Of a stretch of DNA of 9,454 bases, positions 1 to 7,631 are shown one piece after another. The first letter of the stretch is position 1. Every line of letters begins with the position of its first letter. The DNA lies in assembly GCA_905213725.1 (NCBI GenBank), contig CAJMJM010000073.1, positions 1 through 9,454 of the forward strand. The letters are read 5' to 3'. Below the pieces are notes generated by a model that saw nothing but the letters and a program-made list of their open reading frames with translations, was not told the origin of the DNA and did not search any database. This stretch comes from Collinsella aerofaciens (GTDB lineage: Bacteria > Actinomycetota > Coriobacteriia > Coriobacteriales > Coriobacteriaceae). Made by a program: the position numbers and the translations under genes.

Positions 1-100
1 TTCAGATTGGCTTTTTCGAACTCATCTATTAAACGTCTTAGAAAAGTGGCTAATCCTTGATGGGATCGAATATAGCCTCGATGGGGATGAAATAATCACG
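1..100 (+). promoter_or_regulatory. Upstream region of sipW, AT-rich, no confident promoter
   Basis: This stretch is clearly less GC-rich than the rest of the window. I see TATAGC at 71-76 and TTGGCT at 7-12 but no pair of boxes with 16-18 base spacing, so no promoter is called. One frame (position 2 onward) is open into sipW for 33 codons without a start codon. The main operon promoter may lie here or to the left of the window. Confidence 0.25.
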
Positions 101-658
101 TTGGCAACGCGCGGATTCAGACGATTTATTTCACTTCTTAGCGGCATGGCGCTTGCGCTTGTCATAGCCCTTGCCGTTGTTTCTTTTGCTCCCCGCGCAT
201 TTGGTTACATGCCCTTTGCCGTGCTCTCGGGATCTATGGAACCCGAGCTTCCCGTCGGCTCCATGGTGTTTGTTCACCAGGTTGACCCAACGAATATCGC
301 CGTGGGCGACAATGCAACTTTTTACCGGTCGGACGGCGCCGTAGTGACCCACCAGGTGTACGAGGTCGACCCTGTGGCGCAGACGATCAGCACGCAGGGA
401 ATCGCAAACAAAAATGCAGATGGAACCATCGTGCACGACGCCGAGCAGACGCCTTTTTCACGCGTGATCGGCGTCGTTTCTTTTTGTGTCCCTTACCTGG
501 GCTTCGTTAACGCATATTGCACGACGATGCCCGGTTTGCTTGTTGTGGTGGCCGTTCTGGCGCTGCTGGTCGCGGCGTCGATAGTGCTCGATCGGATGGT
601 TTCCGACGAGCCTGCGGACAAGCATGCTCGCGCGCATGCGAGGGGGCGGCGTCCATAG
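101..658 (+). CDS. sipW: SipW/ER-type signal peptidase I
   Basis: Membrane serine protease predicted to remove signal peptides outside the membrane, probably from the three SipW-class proteins encoded downstream. The 185 residues fit the small ER/SipW branch. There is an N-terminal membrane segment (about 10-32), then S-G-S-M-E-P with the nucleophile Ser45, then V-T-H-Q with His84 where bacterial-type enzymes use lysine, and a second membrane segment near the C-terminus (about 143-166), followed by a basic tail. The Asp-containing G-D-A-N block usual in this family reads G-I-A-N (100-103), while Asp107 is kept. The start is TTG at 101 with only a distant GGGGA (83-87). The frame is open from position 2 with no ATG, GTG or TTG before 101, so the gene could begin left of the window. 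It is first in a co-oriented cluster, 71 bases before the next gene. The family call is firm; the substrate assignment is by context. Confidence 0.9.
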   Translation: MATRGFRRFISLLSGMALALVIALAVVSFAPRAFGYMPFAVLSGSMEPELPVGSMVFVHQVDPTNIAVGDNATFYRSDGAVVTHQVYEVDPVAQTISTQGIANKNADGTIVHDAEQTPFSRVIGVVSFCVPYLGFVNAYCTTMPGLLVVVAVLALLVAASIVLDRMVSDEPADKHARAHARGRRP

Positions 659-675
659 CGGCAGGGGAGAGGTGT

Positions 676-699
676 CGGCAACGGCAAGGGCCGTTGCCG
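676..699 (+). other. Perfect 10-bp stem-loop between sipW and first subunit gene
   Basis: The arm CGGCAACGGC (676-685) is exactly complementary to GCCGTTGCCG (690-699), with an AAGG tetraloop. No T-run follows, so it is not an intrinsic terminator. It sits about 30 bases before the start of the first subunit gene, upstream of its Shine-Dalgarno. An RNA-processing or 5'-stabilising role is possible but inferred. Confidence 0.6.
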
Positions 700-729
700 G
701 GGAAAACGATTCTCGAAAGGAAGAGAACG

Positions 730-1419
730 ATGGAGAACAAGAGGAAAAAGCGCTACGGCATCATTGCCGCCTTGCTGCTGCTGGTACTGGCTGCCGGCGT
801 GGGCACCTACGCCTGGCTGACGGCGCAGTCGAGCCTGACCAACAACTTCACCACTGCGGGCATCAACAAGCCCACTACCGATCCCGACCATCCGAATCAG
901 CCGCTTCCGGATGATAACACTAAGGTCAACGGCAACCTGACCGAGACCAAATGGGTTAAGGACTCTAAGCTCGCCCCTGGCGTGTCTGTACCCAAGAATC
1001 CTAATGTCGGTATCGGCAAGGGATCCGAGGATGCATATGTGTACGTTTTCGTGAACAACAAGACGGCGCCTGCCGGGACCGCTGATTCCAAGACGACTTA
1101 CTTCACCATTAACTCTGGCTGGAAGGCCGTTGATGCGACCGCCGTTGAGGGCGAGCCGACTCATTATCTCGGTGGCCTTTTCGTTTATGTTGGCGAAGGA
1201 ACCGAGGCTACCCCGCTTATTGCCAGCAAGACTGAGGATAAGTGGACTGGCGAGCTGTTCAGCCAGGTGACTACGCCCAAGGACACCGAGCAAAAGGATT
1301 TCGCCAATCCTGCCACGATGGATGTCAACTGCTTCATTTACGCAGCAGACAATACCGCTGAGGGTTCGTCTGCGTCTGCCTTGACTGCTGCCACGGATTG
1401 GGCTAGCGGCCTGAAGTAA
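730..1419 (+). CDS. TasA/camelysin-like SipW-dependent secreted protein, probable main subunit
   Basis: Secreted protein of 229 residues with a SipW-class signal: basic M-E-N-K-R-K-K-R, a hydrophobic core (about 10-24), then G-T-Y-A|W-L-T with predicted cleavage after Ala28. A downstream T-N-N-F-T-T-A-G block resembles the region after cleavage in TasA. The mature part is Thr/Asp/Lys-rich and looks like a beta-sandwich. It has an A-P-G-V stretch, an alternating Y-V-Y-V-F-V strand, a G-W-K element and a late M-D-V-N-C-F-I-Y strand, matching in order the strands of the other two SipW-class proteins here. The ATG at 730 is chosen because GAAAGGAAGAG (715-725) is a good Shine-Dalgarno; the longer frame from 517 has none and overlaps sipW. 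The gene has hairpins on both sides, which fits an abundantly made subunit. No sorting motif is present. The fold and the fibre role are inferred. Confidence 0.82.
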   Translation: MENKRKKRYGIIAALLLLVLAAGVGTYAWLTAQSSLTNNFTTAGINKPTTDPDHPNQPLPDDNTKVNGNLTETKWVKDSKLAPGVSVPKNPNVGIGKGSEDAYVYVFVNNKTAPAGTADSKTTYFTINSGWKAVDATAVEGEPTHYLGGLFVYVGEGTEATPLIASKTEDKWTGELFSQVTTPKDTEQKDFANPATMDVNCFIYAADNTAEGSSASALTAATDWASGLK

Positions 1420-1431
1420 TCCCATCCCCCC

Positions 1432-1482
1432 ACCGAGATCCCGGCCCGCTCCCCATCCCCATTTTCGGGTCGGGAGCTCGGT
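1432..1482 (+). terminator. 17-bp stem-loop, possible leaky terminator or processing site
   Basis: The left arm (1432-1448, ACCGAGATCCCGGCCCG) pairs with the right arm (1466-1482, CGGGTCGGGAGCTCGGT) at 15 of 17 positions around a 17-base C-rich loop. It lies 12 bases after the first subunit gene stops. The following bases are CCCCCTTT, a poor U-tract, so full termination is doubtful. Partial termination or 3'-end protection would raise the first subunit above the genes downstream. The structure is clear; the function is inferred. Confidence 0.55.
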
Positions 1483-1499
1483 CCCCCTTTGATCGACGA

Positions 1500-2159
1500 T
1501 TGGCGAACGTAATGCTCAACAATCTTTCCGACAATCAGAAACGCACCTTGGCGCTTGCCGCGATGGCGCTGTTGGCCCTGGCGTGCCTGTGCGGCACGCT
1601 GGCTTTTACCGTTGATATGGTTCCGGCGAACAACGTCCTATCGTTTGGCAGCGTGAAGGTACGAGTCTGCGAATACACCCTAAACGAGCAAGGCGAAGAG
1701 ATTCCGTTTGAGGCCAACGAGCACGGGGACTATCCCGACACCAAGGCCACGGGCTCTGACATTAGCCGCATCGTGCGCGTGGAGAATGCCGGCGCACAGC
1801 CCGAGTATGTTCGCGCCCGTCTGCGCATGACGTCGGTGGCGTCTGACGGCTCGACCGCGGATGCCTCGGACAACGTCGCCTTTAACGTGAGCGCGGGCGA
1901 TGGCTCCCCGTGGGTCGATGGTGGCGATGGGTGGTTTTACTATCGCGGCCTTGCCGGACGCGGGGGTGTGCTCGATCCCGGCGTCATGACGGAGAGCCTT
2001 ATGGACTCGCTGCGATTTGTGGGCGACTACCACGATGCCGCGCGCGGCGGCTCATTCAAACTCGATATCGACGTTCAGGCCGTGCAGGCCAAAAACCAGC
2101 AGACAAACGATTCTGTCCTCGACGTGCTTGACGTCGCGGGCTGGCCGGAGGCGAACTAG
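1500..2159 (+). CDS. SipW-class secreted protein (TasA/camelysin-like), second subunit
   Basis: Secreted protein of up to 219 residues. A hydrophobic segment (about 17-31) ends in G-T-L-A|F-T-V with predicted cleavage after Ala35, followed by N-N-V-L-S-F-G-S-V-K-V, the usual start of a mature SipW substrate. The body shares an ordered set of motifs with the protein at 7624-8193: a V-x-N-x-G-x-x-P-x-Y-(V/L)-R strand, D-G-(W/F)-F/Y-Y-Y, G-V-L, and late D-I-x-x-Q-A-(V/I)-Q. I read the two as paralogues. Start choice is weak: TTG at 1500 gives the longest form, an in-frame ATG at 1512 would drop four residues, and neither has a good Shine-Dalgarno. It ends 3 bases before the giant gene, whose ribosome site GGAGG (2147-2151) lies inside this coding region, so the two are likely translated together. 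A lipoprotein role was considered, but the C29 context is a poor lipobox. Confidence 0.8.
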   Translation: MANVMLNNLSDNQKRTLALAAMALLALACLCGTLAFTVDMVPANNVLSFGSVKVRVCEYTLNEQGEEIPFEANEHGDYPDTKATGSDISRIVRVENAGAQPEYVRARLRMTSVASDGSTADASDNVAFNVSAGDGSPWVDGGDGWFYYRGLAGRGGVLDPGVMTESLMDSLRFVGDYHDAARGGSFKLDIDVQAVQAKNQQTNDSVLDVLDVAGWPEAN

Positions 2160-2162
2160 CCC

Positions 2163-5100
2163 ATGAAGATTAAGATCGTGAACCGAGGTGTGCTCAACAG
2201 GCTGATTGCCGTCGCGGCGATTGCCCTTTGCTGCGTTATGGTGCTGCCGGCGGCAGCGTATGCCGAGGATGTGCCTGAGGACAAGACCGAATTCCATATC
2301 ACAAACTGGAACGACTACCTGGTGTGTGTCGCGCTGTCGCGACAGCGCTACACGTCGCAGTGGCGCGTCTATCTCGATAACGATATCGTTCTTAACGATG
2401 ATGATATGAACGCCATTGTTGAGGATACGGTCAAGCACCTCTCCTTTGGCAACAAAGAACATCCCTTTAAGGGCGTCTTTGACGGTCAAAACCATACCGT
2501 GAAGGGCCTGAACTACGAGAATAAGGTCTTGGATCCCGAGCGCGATACGGGCTTTTTTGCCGAGACCGATGGCGCCACCATCAAGAACTTCCTGGTCAAG
2601 GATGCCAACATCTGGGCTGACTTCCGCGGCGGCATTATCGTGGGCAGGGCGATCAACACCCACTTCGAAAACGTTATGGTCATGGAGAGCACCCTGCACG
2701 TTACGTGTGCCAACAACATGCTCAATGTGATTACCAACGCGGGCTTTGAGGGAGGCCTGATTGCCGGCGAGCTCGACGGTTGCACCCTCTACAACTGCGA
2801 GGTCCGTGGTGGCCGCGCCGTCAACAACACGACTTCGGGCGTACAGGCAATCGGTGGCGAGGGCCTGTACATGGCGGCGTTTGCCGGCTACGTTAAGAAC
2901 TCGACCATCGAGTATTGCCGCGTGACGCCTACGCGCAACGAGGATGGCTCGATTGCCGAGAAGGGCATGACCGACGTTACCAATAAATACGATGTGGCCA
3001 TTGGCGCCCTGGGCGGCAACAACGTGTACGCCTCTGGTTTTGTGGGCTGCATGGCGGAAGGCGCTAAAGTCATTGACTGCTTTTCAACGGCGAAATGCTA
3101 TAGCTATGCTGCTTCTTACGTGGGCGTTGTCTCCGTAACGCGCGCTTGGACGGGCGGTCTTGCAGGCCGCGTCTTGTCCAAGAGCGGTAATGAGATCACT
3201 CGCAGCCATTTCGCCGGCGATTTGAGCTCGCGCCAGTACAACCCCATCGCCGTGATTCCCATCATCCAAAACGATGTGAACCTGGGCGGTATTGCTGCGC
3301 GCGCCAACAAGGGCGACGCCACGGTCGACGAGTGCTACTTTAAGCCGAGCGTGAGCCTAAGCGGCAGCAGCCAGGGCAACCCTGCCAAAAAGAAAATCCC
3401 CTCGTTTGGCGGCGACGGCACTACCGCGGGTGGCAGCTACGGTCCGTGGGATGACGAGCGCTACACCACGCGTGAGCTATGGGAAGAGCACGACTACGAC
3501 TTCTGTGCCGGCACCATGCGCTCGACCGATAACGATGAGACCCTGGGCGGTCCGCATGCCAACGAGTGGGCGATGGATTACAGGCTGAATATCCCCGTGC
3601 ATGGCCAGAGCGTTAAGGCGACGATCGATTTTCCCGGCGCGGGCACCGCGACAATCGAGGCGACCAAACTCGGTATTGATCAGACGACCTCGGATCCGTA
3701 CACCTTTGCCGTGAGTGCCGTGCTGGCCGGAACGGCTCAGGGCTTGGCCCAGGGCGATACTTCGGTGAAGTTTAAGCAGGATACCTCAGTAAAGCCTGAG
3801 GGGCTGAGCGAGGCGAACGGCGGCTACCGCTTTATGGGCTGGTTCCGCGAGCCCGATGTGCAAGTGAATCGAATTGGACAAGACAACAGCTGGTTTGACG
3901 GCAAGACCGATGCCGATGCTGTGGCTGCTGGCAAGCAGGTCCAGAAGAGCGAGGCACACGACAAAACGTCGACCTATACTGCCGATAACGCGAAAGGGGC
4001 AAAGGCTTTTAAGGGCAATGACCTGTTTATCGCTTCGTACGAGGCGCAGGTGCTGTTCTATAACGTTAAGGGCGAGACGCTTGATTGGAAAACCGGTGCT
4101 TCGAACGACATGTCCACTGATTGGTACCTCGACGGCGTGTGTTTGACGCCCGCTGCCCCCGCGGATCGCGGCAACTTGAAGCCTACCGCGACATTTATCG
4201 GTTGGACCACACAGCCCAGCAACGAGGAGGGGATGAACGGCGCCTATGCCGCCATCACCTCGACTCAGTTAGCCGAGCTTAAAAATCAGGAAGCTTTTTA
4301 TCCTGCGGGTAGCGAGATCACTGTTGTCCGTCCAACCGACTTCTATCCCGTGTACAGCGACTACGTGTCGAACATCATGACGGTGTTCGAAGGCAATGAG
4401 CAGGATGAACTCGGTGATGTGACCCAGCGCGTTGGCGTGGGTAATACTCATGTGGACGTGCAGCCGGGCGAGAATGGAACGAGCTCCTATACCGTGCAGG
4501 TACGAGATAAGGACAATAAGCCTCTGTCCGATGGCGGCAAGCTGCCCGATGGCTATCGCTTCTTGGGTTGGTACGAAAACAAGGGAACCGAGGATGCCCC
4601 GCTAGAGGTGCGCGTAAGCCGCGACCCCAGCTATACACTCCCTGCCGATGTCGATCTAACCGTGCGACACACCTACATCGCCCGCTTTGAGTACCGGGTG
4701 GATTATTACGTTCGGGCTTATACCAACCATGAGTTTACGGACAGCAAGCTACTTTGTTCCGTTTGGAATCGCTATCGAACGCCCTTTGAGGAAAACGTCG
4801 GTAGTACCTTCGTGCGTGAAAACGTCGTCCACTGGGGTCCGGAGCATGTTGACCACGGTATAAAGGATAGGTATGACGAAACGTGTGGCACGCGCTTCAC
4901 GGCGAATACCCTTGTCGTGAGTCCCCTTAATGCGTACTCGCACAACGTTAAAAACGATACGGGAGCCGATACTCTGAAAAACCTCTATGCCGATACCGAT
5001 TTTCCAGGCGCTGCAACGCTAAGCGATACTTGGACTTCGGCTTCGCTGAACGTAACGGTCAAACCGGTGAATGATCGCTATCGCCTGAATTTCTGGACGC

Positions 5101-7631
5101 TTGAGCGCGATGGTGAATATTGGACATATGTGAAAAATCCCATCGAGAGCATGGTGCGTACAGATAAGAAGTACTACGTTCGCGCGATGATTACCACGGA
5201 CGTTAATTTCTACAACAAGGGCGATAAGGTCGTGAGGACTGCCACGCGGCGCTATGAGAGTAACTTGCTGCAGGCCAAGGTGAACGGGGTTGATCCGACG
5301 TTCACGTATTACTACCCGCATGTTAATACGTCGGTTAAAGTGGCAGAAAAGCCAGAAGATGGTGAGAAGGGATCGTATGAGAGCCCCCTGACCCTCGAAG
5401 CTTCCCCGACCGATGCGGAGATGGCTGTGCCGGGCTATAAGTTCCTGGGCTGGATTTCGACCGCCGAGGTCCAGCAGAATTCTCCCGTCTGGAAATATAT
5501 CTATGATGTTGCCGGCGACCCCTATGTGACGAGTGATCCGGAGAAGGCGGCGCCATACTTGGCGACACCTGACTCCAAGGTCACCCAGTGGCAGGATGCC
5601 TATCCCGTCTACGCGAAGTACGACGTCAACTACACCACCAACCTGCACCGCGCCGGTTTTAATGGCACTTCCGAGGTGAATGTTCCTAGGTATGACATCA
5701 CCCCTAATCTCAATGCGGACACCGATCCCGCCACGGCAACGGTGACTCCTGATATCGAAACGACGGTATACAAGTCAGGCGGCGAGTTATACAAGCTGAA
5801 TAAGGTCGAAATCGAACTCCCGAACGGTGAGGTCAAGGAGCTCGAATCTGACGGCAATAACTCGTATACCTATCCGGTGGAGCCGGGCAAGCCTTACACG
5901 TTTGTGGCCTACTACACGCCCATTGCGGTGGTGTATCACCTGAACGACACCGATATCGATGGCAAGCTCGCGCAGGAGGGCAATACGCTCGGCAGCCTTA
6001 AGGATGGCATGCCGCTGCCGACGTATAACGTTGGAGACATCGATGCCGCGACGAGCGCATACAACGTGTTCGCGGGTTGGACGGAAACCAAGCCGGCTGC
6101 TGGTAGCGGCTATGTCGTTTGGTCGGACGGTCTTCCCATGGTGGATAAAAACACTGTGGTCAAGGCCCCCATGGAGCTGTACCCGGTTTACCGTCCCAGC
6201 GCGGTAAAAGTCCAATCGAATATCGATGCCAATCTGGATGACCCCGATTCCGTGCGTTCTCTTTCGCGCACAGACTCTGGCGATCAAATTTCGCTGGAAG
6301 TAAGAGCTACAGCTGAGGTTGTCGACAAGGATGGCACCAAGTACGACTTTGTCGGCTGGTCGCGCGACTATGAACCCGATGGCAAATACACCCTGTTGAC
6401 CGATGACGAGAAGTATCCCCTCGAGGGCAGCGAGCCCTTTGAGAGCGTGACCTACACCGCGGTGTACAAGGTCACGCCGTATAAGGTGCGCTATCACAGC
6501 GTCGACGGGGCGGTCATCTTTACGGCGACGGTCGACTCGGACGGCGAGCGAGCGACGGGCGCCGGCTTTGTCCATAACGTCGATGTTCCCAAGGTGGATG
6601 AGAGCGGCAACCCGGTCTATGACAAAAACGGCAATCCCGAGATGGAGAAAAAGTCCGTGGCATACGACCCGGACGCCCACTCCAAGATCGTCGCGCTGCT
6701 CGATGAACAGGCGGCCAGCGGTGACGTACGCGAGCTCTTCCTGGAGTGGCGATATGTGCCTGCCGTTGGCGCTCCGAAGTCTTGGAATGAGTTTAAGGGC
6801 GAGCCGGTCACGGGAGACATGGACCTATATCCCGTGACGTATCGCGTGGTGGCCAACGATACGTCTGATCCCGCGAACCCCGTAACTATGACCGCGCAGC
6901 TTAAATGGCTGCTCGATCCCGCCGCCGCCAACACCGTCGATGACGGTGCCGACAAGGCGCCGTTTAAGGTCTGCTTCGCCGAGCCGTTTATGGGGACGCA
7001 GCTGACTGTTACCGTTAAGCAGGCGAGCTACGGTCCTGGTGCGTCCATGGCGGAGGAACCCGTTAACGACCAGTATGTCTCGCTCTACAGCTTGGGCTCG
7101 GGTAACGGTTCGTTCGACTTGGCCAACCGTCTGGAGTCCAAGAAGACAGGCGAAGGCGAGCAAGATCCCGGTAATGCCGTGTTCAACTTTGCCCAGACTC
7201 ATGCGCTGACGATCGTCAAAAAGACCACCGACGCCAGCGCCATGGGACAGACGTTCCGCTTTAAGGTAACGCGAAAGGCGTCGGAGGATTCTCCTGCCGA
7301 GACGCGCATGGTCGAGGTGAAAGTTAGCGAGAGGCGCGACGAAGACGGCGAGACCTGGTATGTCGGCAGCGTGCAATTTGCCGCGCCGACGGGCATCTAT
7401 ACCGTCGAGGAAGACACGAATTGGGCATGGCGCTACGAGGGCGAGCTGAGCACGCCGGGCAAGGCGCCCGGTAAATCTGCCGAGCTGACGATTTCGTCTG
7501 CTTCGAGCGCGGGCGATGCGGTGGTGACGTGCGTCAACACGCGCGCGAAGGACAAATGGGTCGATGGCGGCTCTCGTGCCAAGAATGTTTGGGAAAACGG
7601 CACGCTGTGGGGGGAGGACAAGGATGACTAA
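2163..7631 (+). CDS. Giant surface protein: beta-helix-like region plus InlB-B-type repeats
   Basis: Exported protein of 1822 residues. A conventional Sec signal (1-34) ends in A-A-A-Y-A|E-D. Residues about 100-395 open with P-F-K-G-V-F-D-G-Q-N-H-T-V and carry five to six turns of the G-G-x-x-G ... C-x-V kind, as in GLUG/right-handed beta-helix adhesins. Residues about 535-1570 hold roughly eight Listeria/Bacteroides InlB-B-like modules centred on Y-x-F-x-G-W (Trp 560, 681, 803, 978, 1097, 1306, 1399, 1529), each usually closed by a Y-P-V-Y or Y-x-A-x-(F/Y) strand. Residues about 1688-1793 resemble a Cna-B/prealbumin-like domain ending V-V-T-C-V-N-T-R. The last 30 residues are hydrophilic, with no LPXTG-like motif or membrane segment. 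The ATG at 2163 has GGAGG 11 bases upstream. The 3' end overlaps the next gene by 8 bases. An adhesin or fibre-associated role is inferred; the ligand is unknown. Confidence 0.9.
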   Translation: MKIKIVNRGVLNRLIAVAAIALCCVMVLPAAAYAEDVPEDKTEFHITNWNDYLVCVALSRQRYTSQWRVYLDNDIVLNDDDMNAIVEDTVKHLSFGNKEHPFKGVFDGQNHTVKGLNYENKVLDPERDTGFFAETDGATIKNFLVKDANIWADFRGGIIVGRAINTHFENVMVMESTLHVTCANNMLNVITNAGFEGGLIAGELDGCTLYNCEVRGGRAVNNTTSGVQAIGGEGLYMAAFAGYVKNSTIEYCRVTPTRNEDGSIAEKGMTDVTNKYDVAIGALGGNNVYASGFVGCMAEGAKVIDCFSTAKCYSYAASYVGVVSVTRAWTGGLAGRVLSKSGNEITRSHFAGDLSSRQYNPIAVIPIIQNDVNLGGIAARANKGDATVDECYFKPSVSLSGSSQGNPAKKKIPSFGGDGTTAGGSYGPWDDERYTTRELWEEHDYDFCAGTMRSTDNDETLGGPHANEWAMDYRLNIPVHGQSVKATIDFPGAGTATIEATKLGIDQTTSDPYTFAVSAVLAGTAQGLAQGDTSVKFKQDTSVKPEGLSEANGGYRFMGWFREPDVQVNRIGQDNSWFDGKTDADAVAAGKQVQKSEAHDKTSTYTADNAKGAKAFKGNDLFIASYEAQVLFYNVKGETLDWKTGASNDMSTDWYLDGVCLTPAAPADRGNLKPTATFIGWTTQPSNEEGMNGAYAAITSTQLAELKNQEAFYPAGSEITVVRPTDFYPVYSDYVSNIMTVFEGNEQDELGDVTQRVGVGNTHVDVQPGENGTSSYTVQVRDKDNKPLSDGGKLPDGYRFLGWYENKGTEDAPLEVRVSRDPSYTLPADVDLTVRHTYIARFEYRVDYYVRAYTNHEFTDSKLLCSVWNRYRTPFEENVGSTFVRENVVHWGPEHVDHGIKDRYDETCGTRFTANTLVVSPLNAYSHNVKNDTGADTLKNLYADTDFPGAATLSDTWTSASLNVTVKPVNDRYRLNFWTLERDGEYWTYVKNPIESMVRTDKKYYVRAMITTDVNFYNKGDKVVRTATRRYESNLLQAKVNGVDPTFTYYYPHVNTSVKVAEKPEDGEKGSYESPLTLEASPTDAEMAVPGYKFLGWISTAEVQQNSPVWKYIYDVAGDPYVTSDPEKAAPYLATPDSKVTQWQDAYPVYAKYDVNYTTNLHRAGFNGTSEVNVPRYDITPNLNADTDPATATVTPDIETTVYKSGGELYKLNKVEIELPNGEVKELESDGNNSYTYPVEPGKPYTFVAYYTPIAVVYHLNDTDIDGKLAQEGNTLGSLKDGMPLPTYNVGDIDAATSAYNVFAGWTETKPAAGSGYVVWSDGLPMVDKNTVVKAPMELYPVYRPSAVKVQSNIDANLDDPDSVRSLSRTDSGDQISLEVRATAEVVDKDGTKYDFVGWSRDYEPDGKYTLLTDDEKYPLEGSEPFESVTYTAVYKVTPYKVRYHSVDGAVIFTATVDSDGERATGAGFVHNVDVPKVDESGNPVYDKNGNPEMEKKSVAYDPDAHSKIVALLDEQAASGDVRELFLEWRYVPAVGAPKSWNEFKGEPVTGDMDLYPVTYRVVANDTSDPANPVTMTAQLKWLLDPAAANTVDDGADKAPFKVCFAEPFMGTQLTVTVKQASYGPGASMAEEPVNDQYVSLYSLGSGNGSFDLANRLESKKTGEGEQDPGNAVFNFAQTHALTIVKKTTDASAMGQTFRFKVTRKASEDSPAETRMVEVKVSERRDEDGETWYVGSVQFAAPTGIYTVEEDTNWAWRYEGELSTPGKAPGKSAELTISSASSAGDAVVTCVNTRAKDKWVDGGSRAKNVWENGTLWGEDKDD
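2463..3347 (+). repeat. GLUG/beta-helix-like coding repeats in the giant protein
   Basis: The encoded residues (about 101-395) repeat a Gly-rich strand followed by a polar turn and a Cys- or Phe-bearing strand. Examples are G-G-L-I-A-G-E-L-D-G-C-T-L-Y-N-C, A-A-F-A-G-Y-V-K-N-S-T-I-E-Y-C, S-G-F-V-G-C-M and G-G-L-A-G-R-V. This spacing suits a right-handed beta-helix. Repeats are diverged in DNA, so the similarity is at protein level only. Confidence 0.65.
3765..6872 (+). repeat. Array of InlB-B-like (Listeria/Bacteroides) coding repeats
   Basis: About eight modules span residues 535-1570. The core motif reads Y-R-F-M-G-W, T-F-I-G-W, Y-R-F-L-G-W, Y-R-L-N-F-W, Y-K-F-L-G-W, V-F-A-G-W, Y-D-F-V-G-W and L-F-L-E-W. 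Trp-to-Trp spacing ranges from 93 to 209 residues, larger than the roughly 70 of a simple InlB B repeat, so each core sits in a bigger unit. The fourth and eighth copies have lost the Gly before Trp. Such modules usually form stalks on extracellular proteins. Confidence 0.75.

Noticed and set aside
517..729. N-terminal extension of the first subunit to a start at 517
   Set aside because: It overlaps sipW by over 140 bases, has no ribosome site, and would place 71 residues before a complete SipW-class signal peptide.
493..1425. Open frame of 310 codons on the minus strand
   Set aside because: Antisense to the well-supported sipW and first subunit genes; composition is not protein-like and it crosses two gene boundaries.
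1578..1592. Lipoprotein signal in the second subunit (Cys29)
   Set aside because: The preceding residues A-L-A do not match a lipobox well, while the G-T-L-A|F SipW-class motif right after it explains processing.
5787..6680. Open frame of 297 codons on the minus strand
   Set aside because: Shadow of the InlB-repeat coding region; no domain or start signal.
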